Assembly: GCA_001045525.1 (NCBI GenBank)
Contig: LDWW01000009.1
Span: 62,001-126,000 of the forward strand
From: Chitinispirillum alkaliphilum
Lineage (GTDB): Bacteria > Fibrobacterota > Chitinivibrionia > Chitinivibrionales > Chitinispirillaceae
DNA: 64,000 bases
Direction of reading: 5' to 3'
Of the stretch, positions 24,463-33,371 are shown piece by piece. Made by a program: the position numbers and the translations under genes. The notes under the pieces were generated by a model that was given only the letters and a program-made list of their open reading frames with translations, ran no database searches and was not told the DNA's origin. Position 1 is the first letter of the stretch; each line of letters starts with the position of its first letter.

Positions 24463-26775
24463 ATGAAATTTTCTGCCAAAACTGCTTCCATGCTCATTTT
24501 GCTTTCTCTCCTGTCCTGCTCACTAAACCGGAAATCAGAATTTGAAGTGCAGATTGTGGTTGGGGAAGCTAACCTTAAACGTTCGTCCGGAGCAGAGCCC
24601 CTTAGAGCTTTGCAAGGTCTTGGAGCTACTGATACAGTGGAGGTGGGTGCAGAGTCAAAGATAAAGATAGAGAGCAGAAGCGGCGGGGTTCTGTACGTAT
24701 TGGGGCCTGCCTTGTTTTCGCTCCAGCCATTTTTATCAGAAAATGTAAAGATCATGCTCCATAAGGGAGAGGTTTGCGCAATCTTGTCAGAAGAAGAAAG
24801 TTTTTATATTCAAACTCCTTATATTCAAATAGAAAGTAAAGCATCTCAAATATCTGTTTATTACAGAGAGAGGGAGAAGGGTACTGTTGTTGCTGTTCTT
24901 TCCGGGGAAGCATATGTTGGGTCCGGGGGTCAGATGCATAGGTTGGTTTCCTGTGAAACAGCTTCTTTTTCAAATCAGGAGAAAAATGATATCTCGCACA
25001 CAAACCCTGCTGTTTACGAACATCTGAAAAACTGGGTGGGTATAAGCGTTGTCGAAAAACCGGTCCGTCAAAATAACTGCGTAGAGAAATTTATCCTTTT
25101 TGAAGAGAGTCCTTCTGAAGAACCGGAGTTTCAGGAGGAGAGTGAGGAGAGTGAGGAAAACCAAATTTCGGTGAAGCAGTACAAAGTTGCACCACGGCAG
25201 GTTTCTGTAGACAAGCCTCCTTTGGCCCGCTTAAATATATCTCCCCGGCTGGGTGAGGCTGGGGAAGAGATTTTGCTGGATGCTGGTTTAAGCAGAGATG
25301 CCCAGGGTTTGGCTGAACATCTTATGGTTAGATGGGATCTCAATGGTGACGGGGTCTGGGATTTGCCGCAGGAGGGAGAATACTCATCCAAAAAGCAGAT
25401 TCTTCACACCTTTGACCATCCCGGTGTCTATAACGTCTCTGTTGAGGTCAGGGATAGAATGGGCCGGCATTCAGTTGCTTCAAAACAACTTGAGATAAAA
25501 GAGGCCATAAGAGTTGAGGAGATCAGCGGGCCTTTGCAGGCTTACACCGGTCAGCAGATTGAGTTTGCACTGAAGATCTCTTCCGGTTTGGACAGAATTG
25601 ATCAGTTTCGCTGGGAGTTCAACAAAGAGGGCTTCGGTAAAATTGAGAAAACCCACCAGCCTTCAATCTGGCTGGATTTTGATCAGCCCGGAGAATACAT
25701 GCTTTCAGTGTATCTGTCAGGGGAACCGGAATCAGAAATGTCAAAACAATTTCAATTCCGAATCGTAGATAGTCCGGTGGAGGTGAGTGCCGGAGGACCA
25801 TACAGCGGCCGTACCTATCACCCGGTTGTGTTTGAAGGTAAGGTGCAAAGCAGTTTCAGAAAAGTTGAAAAAATGGAGTGGGATTTTACCGGAACGGGAG
25901 TTAGCGATTTTTCAGGGGTAAGTTCTGTCTCAGAGTATATATTTAATGAGCCGGGTGTGTACAGGGCTGTTTTCACTGCAGAATTTGATGATGGTACCAG
26001 GGTTGCAGACACTGCAATTGTAACCATTGAACACAGGCCACCGCTGGCGAATGCTGGAGAGGATGTTGCCTCCAGGCCTGGAAGAAGGGTAAGGCTTGCT
26101 GGAACCGGCGATGATCCGGAGGGAAGGATTATAAGGTATGAGTGGGATTTTGGTGGAAACGGAGAGTTTGACTGGAGTTCCGGTGAGAGTGGGGAGGTTA
26201 CCCACAGATTTGATGAGTATACAAAGGCCGTTTTGAAGGTGACCAATGAGTATGGGGTGTCTGCTCTGGATACGGTTAATATCATAATCTGCCCACCGGA
26301 AATGGCTCTTATTGAAGATGGTAAGTACTGTATAGATATCTACGAATGGCCAAACAAGCGTGGGACGGTTCCTGAGGTTAATGTCACTTATCAGGAAGCA
26401 AAGGACTCCTGTGAAAGGGTGGGAAAAAGGCTTTGTACACCGCAGGAGTGGGAAATGGCATGCCGGGACTCAAGAGACAGAAACTCATACCCTTATGGTA
26501 GAAGGTATGATACAGACAAGTGTAACACATTGGGTAATCCTTTTGTTAAAAACCAGATCGCTCCCTCAGGGACCTTTCCTGATTGTGCCGGACGATCAGG
26601 GATTTACGATATGAGCGGAAACGTGGCAGAGTGGACATTTTCGGAAGACCGCGATAAGGCTTTCGTGTACGGTGGATTTTATCAGAGTGGTGAAAATGAG
26701 AGCAGATGCGACTCAAAGCTTCTGCTTGAGAAAAACAGGAACTATTTTTATACAGGGTTCAGATGCTGCAAATAA
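24463..26775 (+). CDS. Lipoprotein with FecR-like, four PKD-like and FGE/SUMF1-like domains
   Basis: 770 residues from ATG 24463; a GTG nine bases earlier lies inside the ribosome site. Lipobox LLSC with Cys19. Residues about 30-170 resemble a FecR domain (VVGEANLKRSSG, IMLHKGEVCAIL, VVAVLSGEAYVG). Then four PKD-like repeats: about 240-345 (MVRWDLNGDGVWDLP), 350-435, 438-525 (MEWDFTGTGVSDF) and 527-615 (YEWDFGGNGEFDW). The C-terminus is a formylglycine-generating-enzyme-type lectin-like fold: RVGKRLCTPQEWEMACR, GIYDMSGNVAEWTFSED and TGFRCCK. Probably an envelope-anchored structural or binding protein, since the last domain lacks the usual RGGSW element. It shares 13 bases with lnt, whose product would acylate its Cys19. 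Confidence 0.85.
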   Translation: MKFSAKTASMLILLSLLSCSLNRKSEFEVQIVVGEANLKRSSGAEPLRALQGLGATDTVEVGAESKIKIESRSGGVLYVLGPALFSLQPFLSENVKIMLHKGEVCAILSEEESFYIQTPYIQIESKASQISVYYREREKGTVVAVLSGEAYVGSGGQMHRLVSCETASFSNQEKNDISHTNPAVYEHLKNWVGISVVEKPVRQNNCVEKFILFEESPSEEPEFQEESEESEENQISVKQYKVAPRQVSVDKPPLARLNISPRLGEAGEEILLDAGLSRDAQGLAEHLMVRWDLNGDGVWDLPQEGEYSSKKQILHTFDHPGVYNVSVEVRDRMGRHSVASKQLEIKEAIRVEEISGPLQAYTGQQIEFALKISSGLDRIDQFRWEFNKEGFGKIEKTHQPSIWLDFDQPGEYMLSVYLSGEPESEMSKQFQFRIVDSPVEVSAGGPYSGRTYHPVVFEGKVQSSFRKVEKMEWDFTGTGVSDFSGVSSVSEYIFNEPGVYRAVFTAEFDDGTRVADTAIVTIEHRPPLANAGEDVASRPGRRVRLAGTGDDPEGRIIRYEWDFGGNGEFDWSSGESGEVTHRFDEYTKAVLKVTNEYGVSALDTVNIIICPPEMALIEDGKYCIDIYEWPNKRGTVPEVNVTYQEAKDSCERVGKRLCTPQEWEMACRDSRDRNSYPYGRRYDTDKCNTLGNPFVKNQIAPSGTFPDCAGRSGIYDMSGNVAEWTFSEDRDKAFVYGGFYQSGENESRCDSKLLLEKNRNYFYTGFRCCK

Positions 26776-28364
26776 TTTTAAATAAGATAAATACGTATAG
26801 CTCAGCAAAAAACCGCTGGTGGTTGCCGGCAGTCACGGGTTTACTGTATTCTCTTTGCATGCCGCCGTTTAACAGTTTTTTTAATCCTCTGTTTACTCCG
26901 TTTCCACTGTTTTCTTTTGTCGCGCTGATACCGCTACTCTTTTTTGCAACCAGAAATCCACGGAAAAAAGCTGCTGTTCATACTTTCATCTACCTGTTTT
27001 TCATGTCTTTGGGGCAGTATTACTGGATCGGGTTTGTGACTGTTAACGAATTGTGGCTGCTGATACTTCTGGGCACCTTTTTGATCTCTATTGCAGTAGG
27101 GCTATTCTATTTCGTTTCTGCTGCAGCCTTTAGAGTACTGAGCAAAAATCTCCCACGGGCATATCTGTTTATCTTTCCTGCAGTATGGGTGATGGTGGAT
27201 TATTTGCGTACTTTGAGTGATATCTCATTTCCATGGGCCTTAATCGGGTACAGCTCTGTAGGGATCCTTCCTCTGGCTCAGCTTTCATCTGTAACGGGGG
27301 TTTGGGGGGTCACTTATTTGATTGTGCTGGGAAATGTTCTGTTATATGAATATCTCAGGGCTGTAAAAAATGGCTCCTCCCAAACTAAGGCAAAGGGAAT
27401 CAACTTTGCGATGTGGGCTGTTTCCGTACTTCTGATCTCTGCCTGGGGTTGGGCGAGAATGGGCAGTGATCTGGGTGAAGAGAGGGCAAAAATCACTCTG
27501 CTTCAGACTTATATGGATCAGTTTAACTGGACCAGAAATTCAATCGATTCCGCTTTCACCATAACCGATTCAATGGTTTATGTTGCTGCTGCCGATGAGC
27601 CTGATCTGATTATACTCCCCGAAAGTGCCCTGCTCTGTTACCTTGACAGGCAAGTGAAGTATCGCGATCAGGTAAAATCATGGGTGGATAACACAACTAT
27701 TCCTATGATACTGGGTTCACTTCACTGGGATTTTGCTCCGGAAGAAGCTTGGCAGGATTATTATGTCTACAACTCTGCTTTTTTGGTTAAGCCGGGTGAA
27801 AGCCTTGAACCTTATCACAAAAAAAAGCTTGTCCCGTTCAGTGAAGCGATGCCTTTTGAAGCTCAGATACCGATTCTTTCACGGGTAAATCTGGGTTCGG
27901 CCGGGTTCAGAAGAGGAACAGCAGAAGGGCTTTTTTCGGTAAATGAATCCATCAAAGCCTCTCCAAATATCTGTTATGAGATAATCTATCCCTCTTTTGT
28001 TCAGAAGCGTTTGCCGCAATCGGTTAATTTGCTTGTAAATATCACCAACGATGGGTGGTTTGGACGATCTTCTGGTCCGTTTCAGCATGCTGCAATGGCA
28101 CAGATGCGTTCGATTGAAAATGGGGTCTCATTGGCCAGATCAGCAAATTCGGGTATCAGCATGAGTGTTGATCCTTTAGGGCGTGTGATTAACAGAAGTG
28201 GCTTGTATGAAAGGGTTATTATAACCGATGAGGTCCCTCTTATCCGTATCTCCACTTTTTACTCCCGGTTTGGAGACTGGTTTGTGTTACTCTCATTTGT
28301 GCTGACCATTTTTGGTGGGGTAAGCATTGGGATTAAAAAGAGCAGGTTTGGCAAAGACAGATAA
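26763..28364 (+). CDS. lnt: Apolipoprotein N-acyltransferase
   Basis: 533 residues. Six to eight membrane helices, mostly N-terminal, surround a nitrilase-type catalytic domain. The catalytic triad is visible: Glu287 in ILPESALLCY, Lys353 in YHKKKLVPFSE and Cys404 in NICYEIIYP. NITNDGWFGRSSGPFQH and RSIENGVSLARSANSGIS are strongly conserved family motifs. The enzyme transfers an acyl chain from phospholipid to the N-terminal Cys of diacylated lipoproteins at the periplasmic face of the inner membrane, the last step of lipoprotein maturation in diderms. The gene starts inside the end of the lipoprotein gene before it (13-base overlap), so the two are co-translated. Confidence 0.96.
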   Translation: MLQIILNKINTYSSAKNRWWLPAVTGLLYSLCMPPFNSFFNPLFTPFPLFSFVALIPLLFFATRNPRKKAAVHTFIYLFFMSLGQYYWIGFVTVNELWLLILLGTFLISIAVGLFYFVSAAAFRVLSKNLPRAYLFIFPAVWVMVDYLRTLSDISFPWALIGYSSVGILPLAQLSSVTGVWGVTYLIVLGNVLLYEYLRAVKNGSSQTKAKGINFAMWAVSVLLISAWGWARMGSDLGEERAKITLLQTYMDQFNWTRNSIDSAFTITDSMVYVAAADEPDLIILPESALLCYLDRQVKYRDQVKSWVDNTTIPMILGSLHWDFAPEEAWQDYYVYNSAFLVKPGESLEPYHKKKLVPFSEAMPFEAQIPILSRVNLGSAGFRRGTAEGLFSVNESIKASPNICYEIIYPSFVQKRLPQSVNLLVNITNDGWFGRSSGPFQHAAMAQMRSIENGVSLARSANSGISMSVDPLGRVINRSGLYERVIITDEVPLIRISTFYSRFGDWFVLLSFVLTIFGGVSIGIKKSRFGKDR

Positions 28365-28466
28365 ATGAGGTGTCCGCTTGTATTTCCTATCTCTTCCAAA
28401 TCGTCTGGCCAATTGATGTAAATACCAAATGAGTTACCGGTGTTGTGGTGAATATATTATATGCAA

Positions 28467-28486
28467 ATTCCTCATCATTCCTCATC
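28467..28486. repeat. Perfect 10-bp tandem duplication upstream of serS
   Basis: ATTCCTCATC occurs twice head to tail in the 211-bp gap before serS. It may be a small slippage event or a paired regulator site; no further copy was seen nearby. Apart from this, the gap shows AT-rich promoter-like sequence but no clear -35/-10 pair, and no T-box leader. Confidence 0.5.
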
Positions 28487-28575
28487 CCATACTCACTTAT
28501 GTATATTATCTCTTTAGAACCGATCTTTTTGCAGAATATGAAATGGAGCAATTACCGTAAGGAGTGTTTTTAGCT

Positions 28576-29850
28576 ATGCTTGATATCCAGCGTATAAGGG
28601 AAAATCCGGGGTTGATTGAGGATGCCGCAGCAAGAAAAAAGAGCCCTGTAGACATAAACGCAGTGCTTGAACTCGATCAGAAACGGCGCGAGATGATCCG
28701 TGAAGTGGAAAGGTTGAAAAGTGTCAGAAACAGTCGCTCCAAAGAGATCTCTCAGTTAAAGAAGGAGAAAAAGGACGCTGCGGATCTGATCAGAGAGATG
28801 AAAGAAGTCTCTGAATCAATAAAGACCATGGATGAGAGAGTGGTTGGTCTGGAAAGTGAAATGAATGAAGTGCTGATTCGCATTCCCAATGTACCTCAGG
28901 AGAGTGTACCTCGTGGGGAAAGCGAGAATGACAATGTGATTGTTTCAGAGTGGGGGGAGAAGCCGGAGTACGGTTTTAAACTGAAGGACCACCTGGAGTT
29001 GGGGGAATCTCTTGATATAATCGATTTTAAGAGAGGCGCTAAGATCTCCGGTGCAGGATTTCCTGTACTTAAAGGTCACGGGGCATTGCTTGAACGGGCT
29101 CTTATAAACTTTTTCCTCGATACTCATACTTTAAAGAACGGATATACAGAGATATTTCCCCCATTTCTGGCAAACAGAGCGAGTCATTTCGGAGTAGGGC
29201 AGCTTCCCAAAAACGAGGACCAGATGTACTTTGTCGGCAAGGATGATCTTTTTTGTATTCCTACCGCAGAAGTTCCGGTAACCAATCTCCATCGGGAAGA
29301 GACTCTTGAAGTAAACGAACTTTCTTTGAAATATTGTGCATACAGCGCCTGTTTCAGGCGTGAGGCTGGCTCATATGGAAAGGATACCAAGGGGTATCTG
29401 CGTGTGCATCAGTTCAATAAAGTGGAGCTTGTCAAAGTTACAGAACCCGAAAAGTCAGATGAGGAGCTTGAGGCATTACGTCAGGATGCAGAGGATATAC
29501 TTAAGGCTCTGGGTTTAAAATACAGGGTTCTTGAATTATGTGATGCAGATCTTTCCTTTGCATCTGCAAAATGCTACGACCTTGAAGTGTGGGCTCCGGG
29601 TGAAGGACGTTTTCTGGAAGTATCTTCATGCAGCAATTTTGAGGACTTTCAGGCCAGAAGAATGAATATGCGTTACAGGCCCGGAAAAGGTGAACGCCCA
29701 CGTTTTGTTCATACTCTGAACGGAAGTGGTTTGGCTACAGCAAGGATACTTGTCGCCTTGTTGGAAACATTTCAAACTGAAAAGGGTACGGTTATGATAC
29801 CGCCTCCTCTTCAACCCTACATGCATGGTTTAAAGGAGATTACACCCTGA
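28576..29850 (+). CDS. serS: Seryl-tRNA synthetase
   Basis: 424 residues from ATG 28576, with AAGGAG ending about 11 bases upstream; the frame also has a GTG at 28564 within that ribosome site. The N-terminal MLDIQRIRENPGLIEDA and the long charged coiled coil (about 30-105) bind the tRNA-Ser variable arm. The class II catalytic core follows: FRREAGSYGKDTKGYLRVHQF is motif 2 with TAEVPVTNLH before it, and LNGSGLATARILVALLE is motif 3. It charges tRNA-Ser with serine in the cytosol. The following kinase gene begins only 1 base after the stop. Confidence 0.98.
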   Translation: MLDIQRIRENPGLIEDAAARKKSPVDINAVLELDQKRREMIREVERLKSVRNSRSKEISQLKKEKKDAADLIREMKEVSESIKTMDERVVGLESEMNEVLIRIPNVPQESVPRGESENDNVIVSEWGEKPEYGFKLKDHLELGESLDIIDFKRGAKISGAGFPVLKGHGALLERALINFFLDTHTLKNGYTEIFPPFLANRASHFGVGQLPKNEDQMYFVGKDDLFCIPTAEVPVTNLHREETLEVNELSLKYCAYSACFRREAGSYGKDTKGYLRVHQFNKVELVKVTEPEKSDEELEALRQDAEDILKALGLKYRVLELCDADLSFASAKCYDLEVWAPGEGRFLEVSSCSNFEDFQARRMNMRYRPGKGERPRFVHTLNGSGLATARILVALLETFQTEKGTVMIPPPLQPYMHGLKEITP

Positions 29851-29851
29851 A

Positions 29852-31195
29852 GTGATATTTACTTTTTTGAATAAATTAAAAAACAATCGTCAGTTCAAGG
29901 ATTTTTTTCTGCAGACCAGAATGTTTTCAGTAAGAAATATTCTGCTCGTAATCTGTCTTGTATGGCTTGTTTTCTATCTGTTGTTTGTCTATACACTTAA
30001 GTCAAATCTGGACAGTCAGACAACTCAGCTCTCACAAGCAAGAGCTGAGCTTATCTCTATGAAAATTTCGGTTATGGATGAGCATGAGAAGCTGATCGAG
30101 GTTTTCAATGAGGTTATGGGCAACTCATGCAATCCGGTTATCATTGTAGACTCTGAGGGTATTCCTGTTTATTGGAAAGATATCGGGACAACCCTTTTGG
30201 GTTCATCTATGTCTTACACCGACAACGCTTCGGATGAGGAACTGGAGAAGGTCAGAAATCTGGCCCGTAAAATGAGAGGAAAAAACACACCTTTTTTAAT
30301 CGATACCGGCTCTGAGGTATACGGCAGCCTTGAATTAGTCTATGCAAACAGTTCGACTGTTCAGATGCTTGCGTGGATGCCGTTTGTGGAGATTGGTCTT
30401 GTTGCTGTGATTATTTTACTTATCTATATCTCTTTTCGAAGTATAAGAATTACGGAAAGAAGCAATTTGTGGGTTGGCTTGGCAAAGGAAACTGCTCATC
30501 AGCTTGGCACTCCGATTTCTTCCCTTATGGGGTGGTCAGAATATCTGCGTGCTGTTTGTGAACAGTGTCAGTCACAGCTTGAATTCGGAACAAATAATGA
30601 GGTATGCAGGATTTGCGACGATATCGATTATGATTTGAAAAGGCTTAACAAAGTAGCAGCAAGGTTTAGTCAGATCGGCTCGGAGCCGGACCGTCCGTTG
30701 TGTGATATTAGAGAAGTGCTCAATGACACCATAGATTATTTCAGGGTACGCCTTCCACTTCACAAAAGAAAGATTGATCTTACAACTGATTTCGCTGTTG
30801 TGCCGCTTCTGCCACTCAACAGAGATCTTGTTAGTTGGGTTATTGAAAACCTGATTAAAAACTCAATCGATGCAATAAGTTCTTCTGAGGGCCAAATTAC
30901 CATGGCTGTACAGTATGTGTCAAGCGAAAAAGTCATACGTTTCACACAGAAAGACAATGGTAAAGGTATATCAAGAGAGCAGCAGAAACGGGTGTTCTCT
31001 CCCGGTTTTACCACCAAAAAAAGAGGATGGGGGCTTGGGTTGACTCTGGCAAAGAGGATCATTGAAGATTATCACGGGGGTAAGATATATGTCGATTGGT
31101 CACAGAAACAGAAGGGGACTGAGATAGTGATTGAGTTGCCGGTTTCCCCGGAGTCTCATAAAGTATGCAAAAGTAAGGAGTTTGTGAAAGTATGA
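29852..31195 (+). CDS. Sensor histidine kinase, PorY-like partner of the PorX-type regulator
   Basis: 447 residues from GTG 29852 (AAGGAG about 14 bases upstream, inside serS). Two membrane helices (about 28-50 and 175-196) enclose a periplasmic or PAS-like sensor of about 120 residues. The kinase core follows: H-box GLAKETAHQLGTPISSLMGW with phosphoacceptor His216, N-box VIENLIKNSIDAI, G1 DNGKGIS and G2 GWGLGLTLAKRII. The HQLGTPISSLMGW form of the H-box is common in Bacteroidota kinases. Its last codon overlaps the start of the response regulator gene (ATGA), so the two form a two-component pair. PorY is the kinase of PorX in type IX secretion; equivalence is inferred from partner identity, not from overall similarity. 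Confidence 0.88.
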   Translation: MIFTFLNKLKNNRQFKDFFLQTRMFSVRNILLVICLVWLVFYLLFVYTLKSNLDSQTTQLSQARAELISMKISVMDEHEKLIEVFNEVMGNSCNPVIIVDSEGIPVYWKDIGTTLLGSSMSYTDNASDEELEKVRNLARKMRGKNTPFLIDTGSEVYGSLELVYANSSTVQMLAWMPFVEIGLVAVIILLIYISFRSIRITERSNLWVGLAKETAHQLGTPISSLMGWSEYLRAVCEQCQSQLEFGTNNEVCRICDDIDYDLKRLNKVAARFSQIGSEPDRPLCDIREVLNDTIDYFRVRLPLHKRKIDLTTDFAVVPLLPLNRDLVSWVIENLIKNSIDAISSSEGQITMAVQYVSSEKVIRFTQKDNGKGISREQQKRVFSPGFTTKKRGWGLGLTLAKRIIEDYHGGKIYVDWSQKQKGTEIVIELPVSPESHKVCKSKEFVKV

Positions 31196-32748
31196 CCGTG
31201 TCCAGGAAAAAAGTTTTGTGGGTCGATGATGAAATAGAGTTTCTCAGGGCGCATATCCTGTTTTTAGAGACGAGGGGTTACAGTGTGTTTCCTGTCTTCA
31301 GTGGAGATGATGCTGTACAGTTGATCAAAGAAAATGGTGATGACTACGATATTGTGCTGCTCGATGAGCAGATGCCTGGTAAAGACGGACTTACCACTCT
31401 TGAGGAGATAAAGGAAATTGCACCATCACTGCCGGTCGTTATGGTGACAAAGAGCGAAGAAGAAGAGGTGATGGAAGCCGCACTGGGATTGAAAATAGAC
31501 GGCTATCTTACAAAACCGGTTAATCCAAGTCAGGTACTGCTTGTATGTAAAAGACTGCTTGATTGCAACCAGCTCATCTCCAAACAGCTTAAGGAAAAAT
31601 ACCTCAGAAGTTATACTGAAATCAGAAGCCGTTTTTCTGCAGCTCTTAATGTGGCTGCCTTTGCCAGAATTTTTGATACTTTAAGTAAATGGAGCATCGA
31701 GCTTGCAGATGTGGAGGATGAAGGTCTTAGACAGATGCATGCCGGGTTGATCTCTGACTGCAATACTCTATTCTGTGACTTGGTTTCTGAGCAGTACCCC
31801 AGGTGGATTAAGGGAAAAGGGGGTCGCTCTGCAATGGCAACAGATGTTCTTGAAAAAATCGTGGTGCCAAGAATCGGACAGGGCGAAAAAACAGTAATGG
31901 TTGTTTTGAGCGGAATGAGAATCGATCAGTTTATGGATATTGAACCTGAACTCAGAAAAATTTTCAAAATAGATAAAAAATTATTCTGTTCGGTTTTGCC
32001 TTCAGACCTGAGATACTCAAGAGCATCACTGTTTACAGGTATGTACCCGGATAAGATACACAAGCTAATGCCTGATGTTTTTGAAGCTGATGAAAAGGTT
32101 TTGGCAGAAAAAGGGAAAGAGTTGCTGCTTCTGGGGCTTGAGAAGTTTGGAATAGGGGAAGACGATATATTCTATGAAGACGTTGCTAAAGGCTATACTC
32201 TTGAAGATATTAAGAAGGTTGTAGACATTTCGGAAAAGACACCTTTGACCGTTATTGCAATAGATATTGTAAAGCAGTTCATGAGCATGAGATCCGCCGG
32301 TACAATGCTCAAGGAAATTGCCTCTGATGAGAAAGCTCTGAGGAGTTTTACCACTTCATGGTTCAATACTTCTTCTGTACTTCAGCTGCTTAAGAGTTTG
32401 TCAAATGCTGGAAGAAGTGTGATAATTACATCAGATCATGGGCACATACTGTGCTCAAGAGGTACTGAAGTATATGGGGTAGATAATATCGGGCAGAACC
32501 TGCGCTGCTTGTTTGATCAGAAAATAAGTGCTGATGAAAGAAGAGTTGTGTTTCTGCAGGAACCAGCTCATTATGGCTTGCCAAATTTCTCTCCTGAAAC
32601 GAGATGTGTAATTGCAAGAGAGAATTACTACTTTATTTATCCTGAGGAATTTGAAAACTACCGGGAACAATATCTGAATAGCTTTCAGTGTGGTGGAATT
32701 TCAATGGATGAGATGATTATGCCGCTATATATCTGCAAAAGCAGATGA
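31192..32748 (+). CDS. PorX-like response regulator: receiver plus PglZ domain
   Basis: 518 residues. Receiver domain about 5-120, with acidic pocket Asp12/Asp13, phosphoacceptor Asp58 (IVLLDEQMPG), Thr86 and Lys108. A helical linker follows (about 125-200), then a PglZ/alkaline-phosphatase-superfamily domain: MRIDQF near 242-247, FCSVLPSDLRYSRASLFTGM near 265-285 and ITSDHGH near 408. This combination defines PorX, which in Porphyromonas and Flavobacterium controls type IX secretion. No DNA-binding domain is seen. Where I expect a D-x-L-R-x-D-Q motif in PorX, the sequence reads SGMRIDQ, with Ser240 at the first Asp. Two genes further along in this window (49297, 52145) encode proteins with T9SS sorting domains. 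Confidence 0.88.
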   Translation: MTVSRKKVLWVDDEIEFLRAHILFLETRGYSVFPVFSGDDAVQLIKENGDDYDIVLLDEQMPGKDGLTTLEEIKEIAPSLPVVMVTKSEEEEVMEAALGLKIDGYLTKPVNPSQVLLVCKRLLDCNQLISKQLKEKYLRSYTEIRSRFSAALNVAAFARIFDTLSKWSIELADVEDEGLRQMHAGLISDCNTLFCDLVSEQYPRWIKGKGGRSAMATDVLEKIVVPRIGQGEKTVMVVLSGMRIDQFMDIEPELRKIFKIDKKLFCSVLPSDLRYSRASLFTGMYPDKIHKLMPDVFEADEKVLAEKGKELLLLGLEKFGIGEDDIFYEDVAKGYTLEDIKKVVDISEKTPLTVIAIDIVKQFMSMRSAGTMLKEIASDEKALRSFTTSWFNTSSVLQLLKSLSNAGRSVIITSDHGHILCSRGTEVYGVDNIGQNLRCLFDQKISADERRVVFLQEPAHYGLPNFSPETRCVIARENYYFIYPEEFENYREQYLNSFQCGGISMDEMIMPLYICKSR

Positions 32749-32766
32749 GTCTTGAGATGATACAAT

Positions 32767-33186
32767 ATGATTAAGGAAAGTAAATCAGCAGAAGAAACAA
32801 GAAAACTGGGCGCTGCTTTAGCCCGTAAAGCAGCGCCTGGTAATGTATTTGCTCTGGTCGGTGATCTTGGATGCGGGAAAACTGAGTTTGTTAGAGGCTT
32901 TGTTCATGAATTGTTCCCTGAAGCCGTGGTTAGAAGTCCCACGTTTTCTATCGTAAACTCATATGGGCCATCTTCTTTTCCTCTCTATCACTTTGACTTT
33001 TACAGGCTATGTGATTTTTCTGAGCTCGATCAGATCGGTTTTGAAGAGTATGTCGCTTCTGAAGGTGTGTGTCTCATAGAATGGGCCGATATGTTCTCTG
33101 ACTGTTTACCGCCGGGGACTATTATAATTGAATTTCTCCAAACTGATTTGGACAAACGGACAATCAAGTCTGATTTTGATTGGTAA
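32767..33186 (+). CDS. tsaE: tRNA threonylcarbamoyladenosine synthesis ATPase TsaE
   Basis: 139 residues, normal family length. The N-terminal SKSAEETRKLGAALA is followed by the Walker A loop VGDLGCGKTEFVRGF, SPTFSIVNSY, the YHFDFYRL strand and IEWADMF near the C-terminus. TsaE works with TsaB and TsaD to make the t6A37 modification on ANN-decoding tRNAs; TsaE supplies ATPase turnover. It sits 18 bases after the PorX-like gene, so is probably co-transcribed with it. Tail to tail with the TatT gene; no clear terminator hairpin was seen in the 185-bp gap. Confidence 0.95.
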   Translation: MIKESKSAEETRKLGAALARKAAPGNVFALVGDLGCGKTEFVRGFVHELFPEAVVRSPTFSIVNSYGPSSFPLYHFDFYRLCDFSELDQIGFEEYVASEGVCLIEWADMFSDCLPPGTIIIEFLQTDLDKRTIKSDFDW

Positions 33187-33371
33187 TATCTCTGTTTTGT
33201 ACTGCTATTCAGTTATTCCAATGCAAATTTTTGTTCCGCAGGGTTGATCATAGTAGCCTCGTAATAATTTGGCCCTTAGCAGTTTCTCACTCTGCCCTGA
33301 TATATTTCTCCTCACAGTAAACCGGTTACAGGCGGGTAAAATGTACATGGATTGAGGTTGGATGAAGTGTT

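Noticed and set aside
28365-28575. T-box or other riboswitch before serS
   Set aside because: No T-box sequence, no specifier stem and no terminator/antiterminator hairpin could be recognised.
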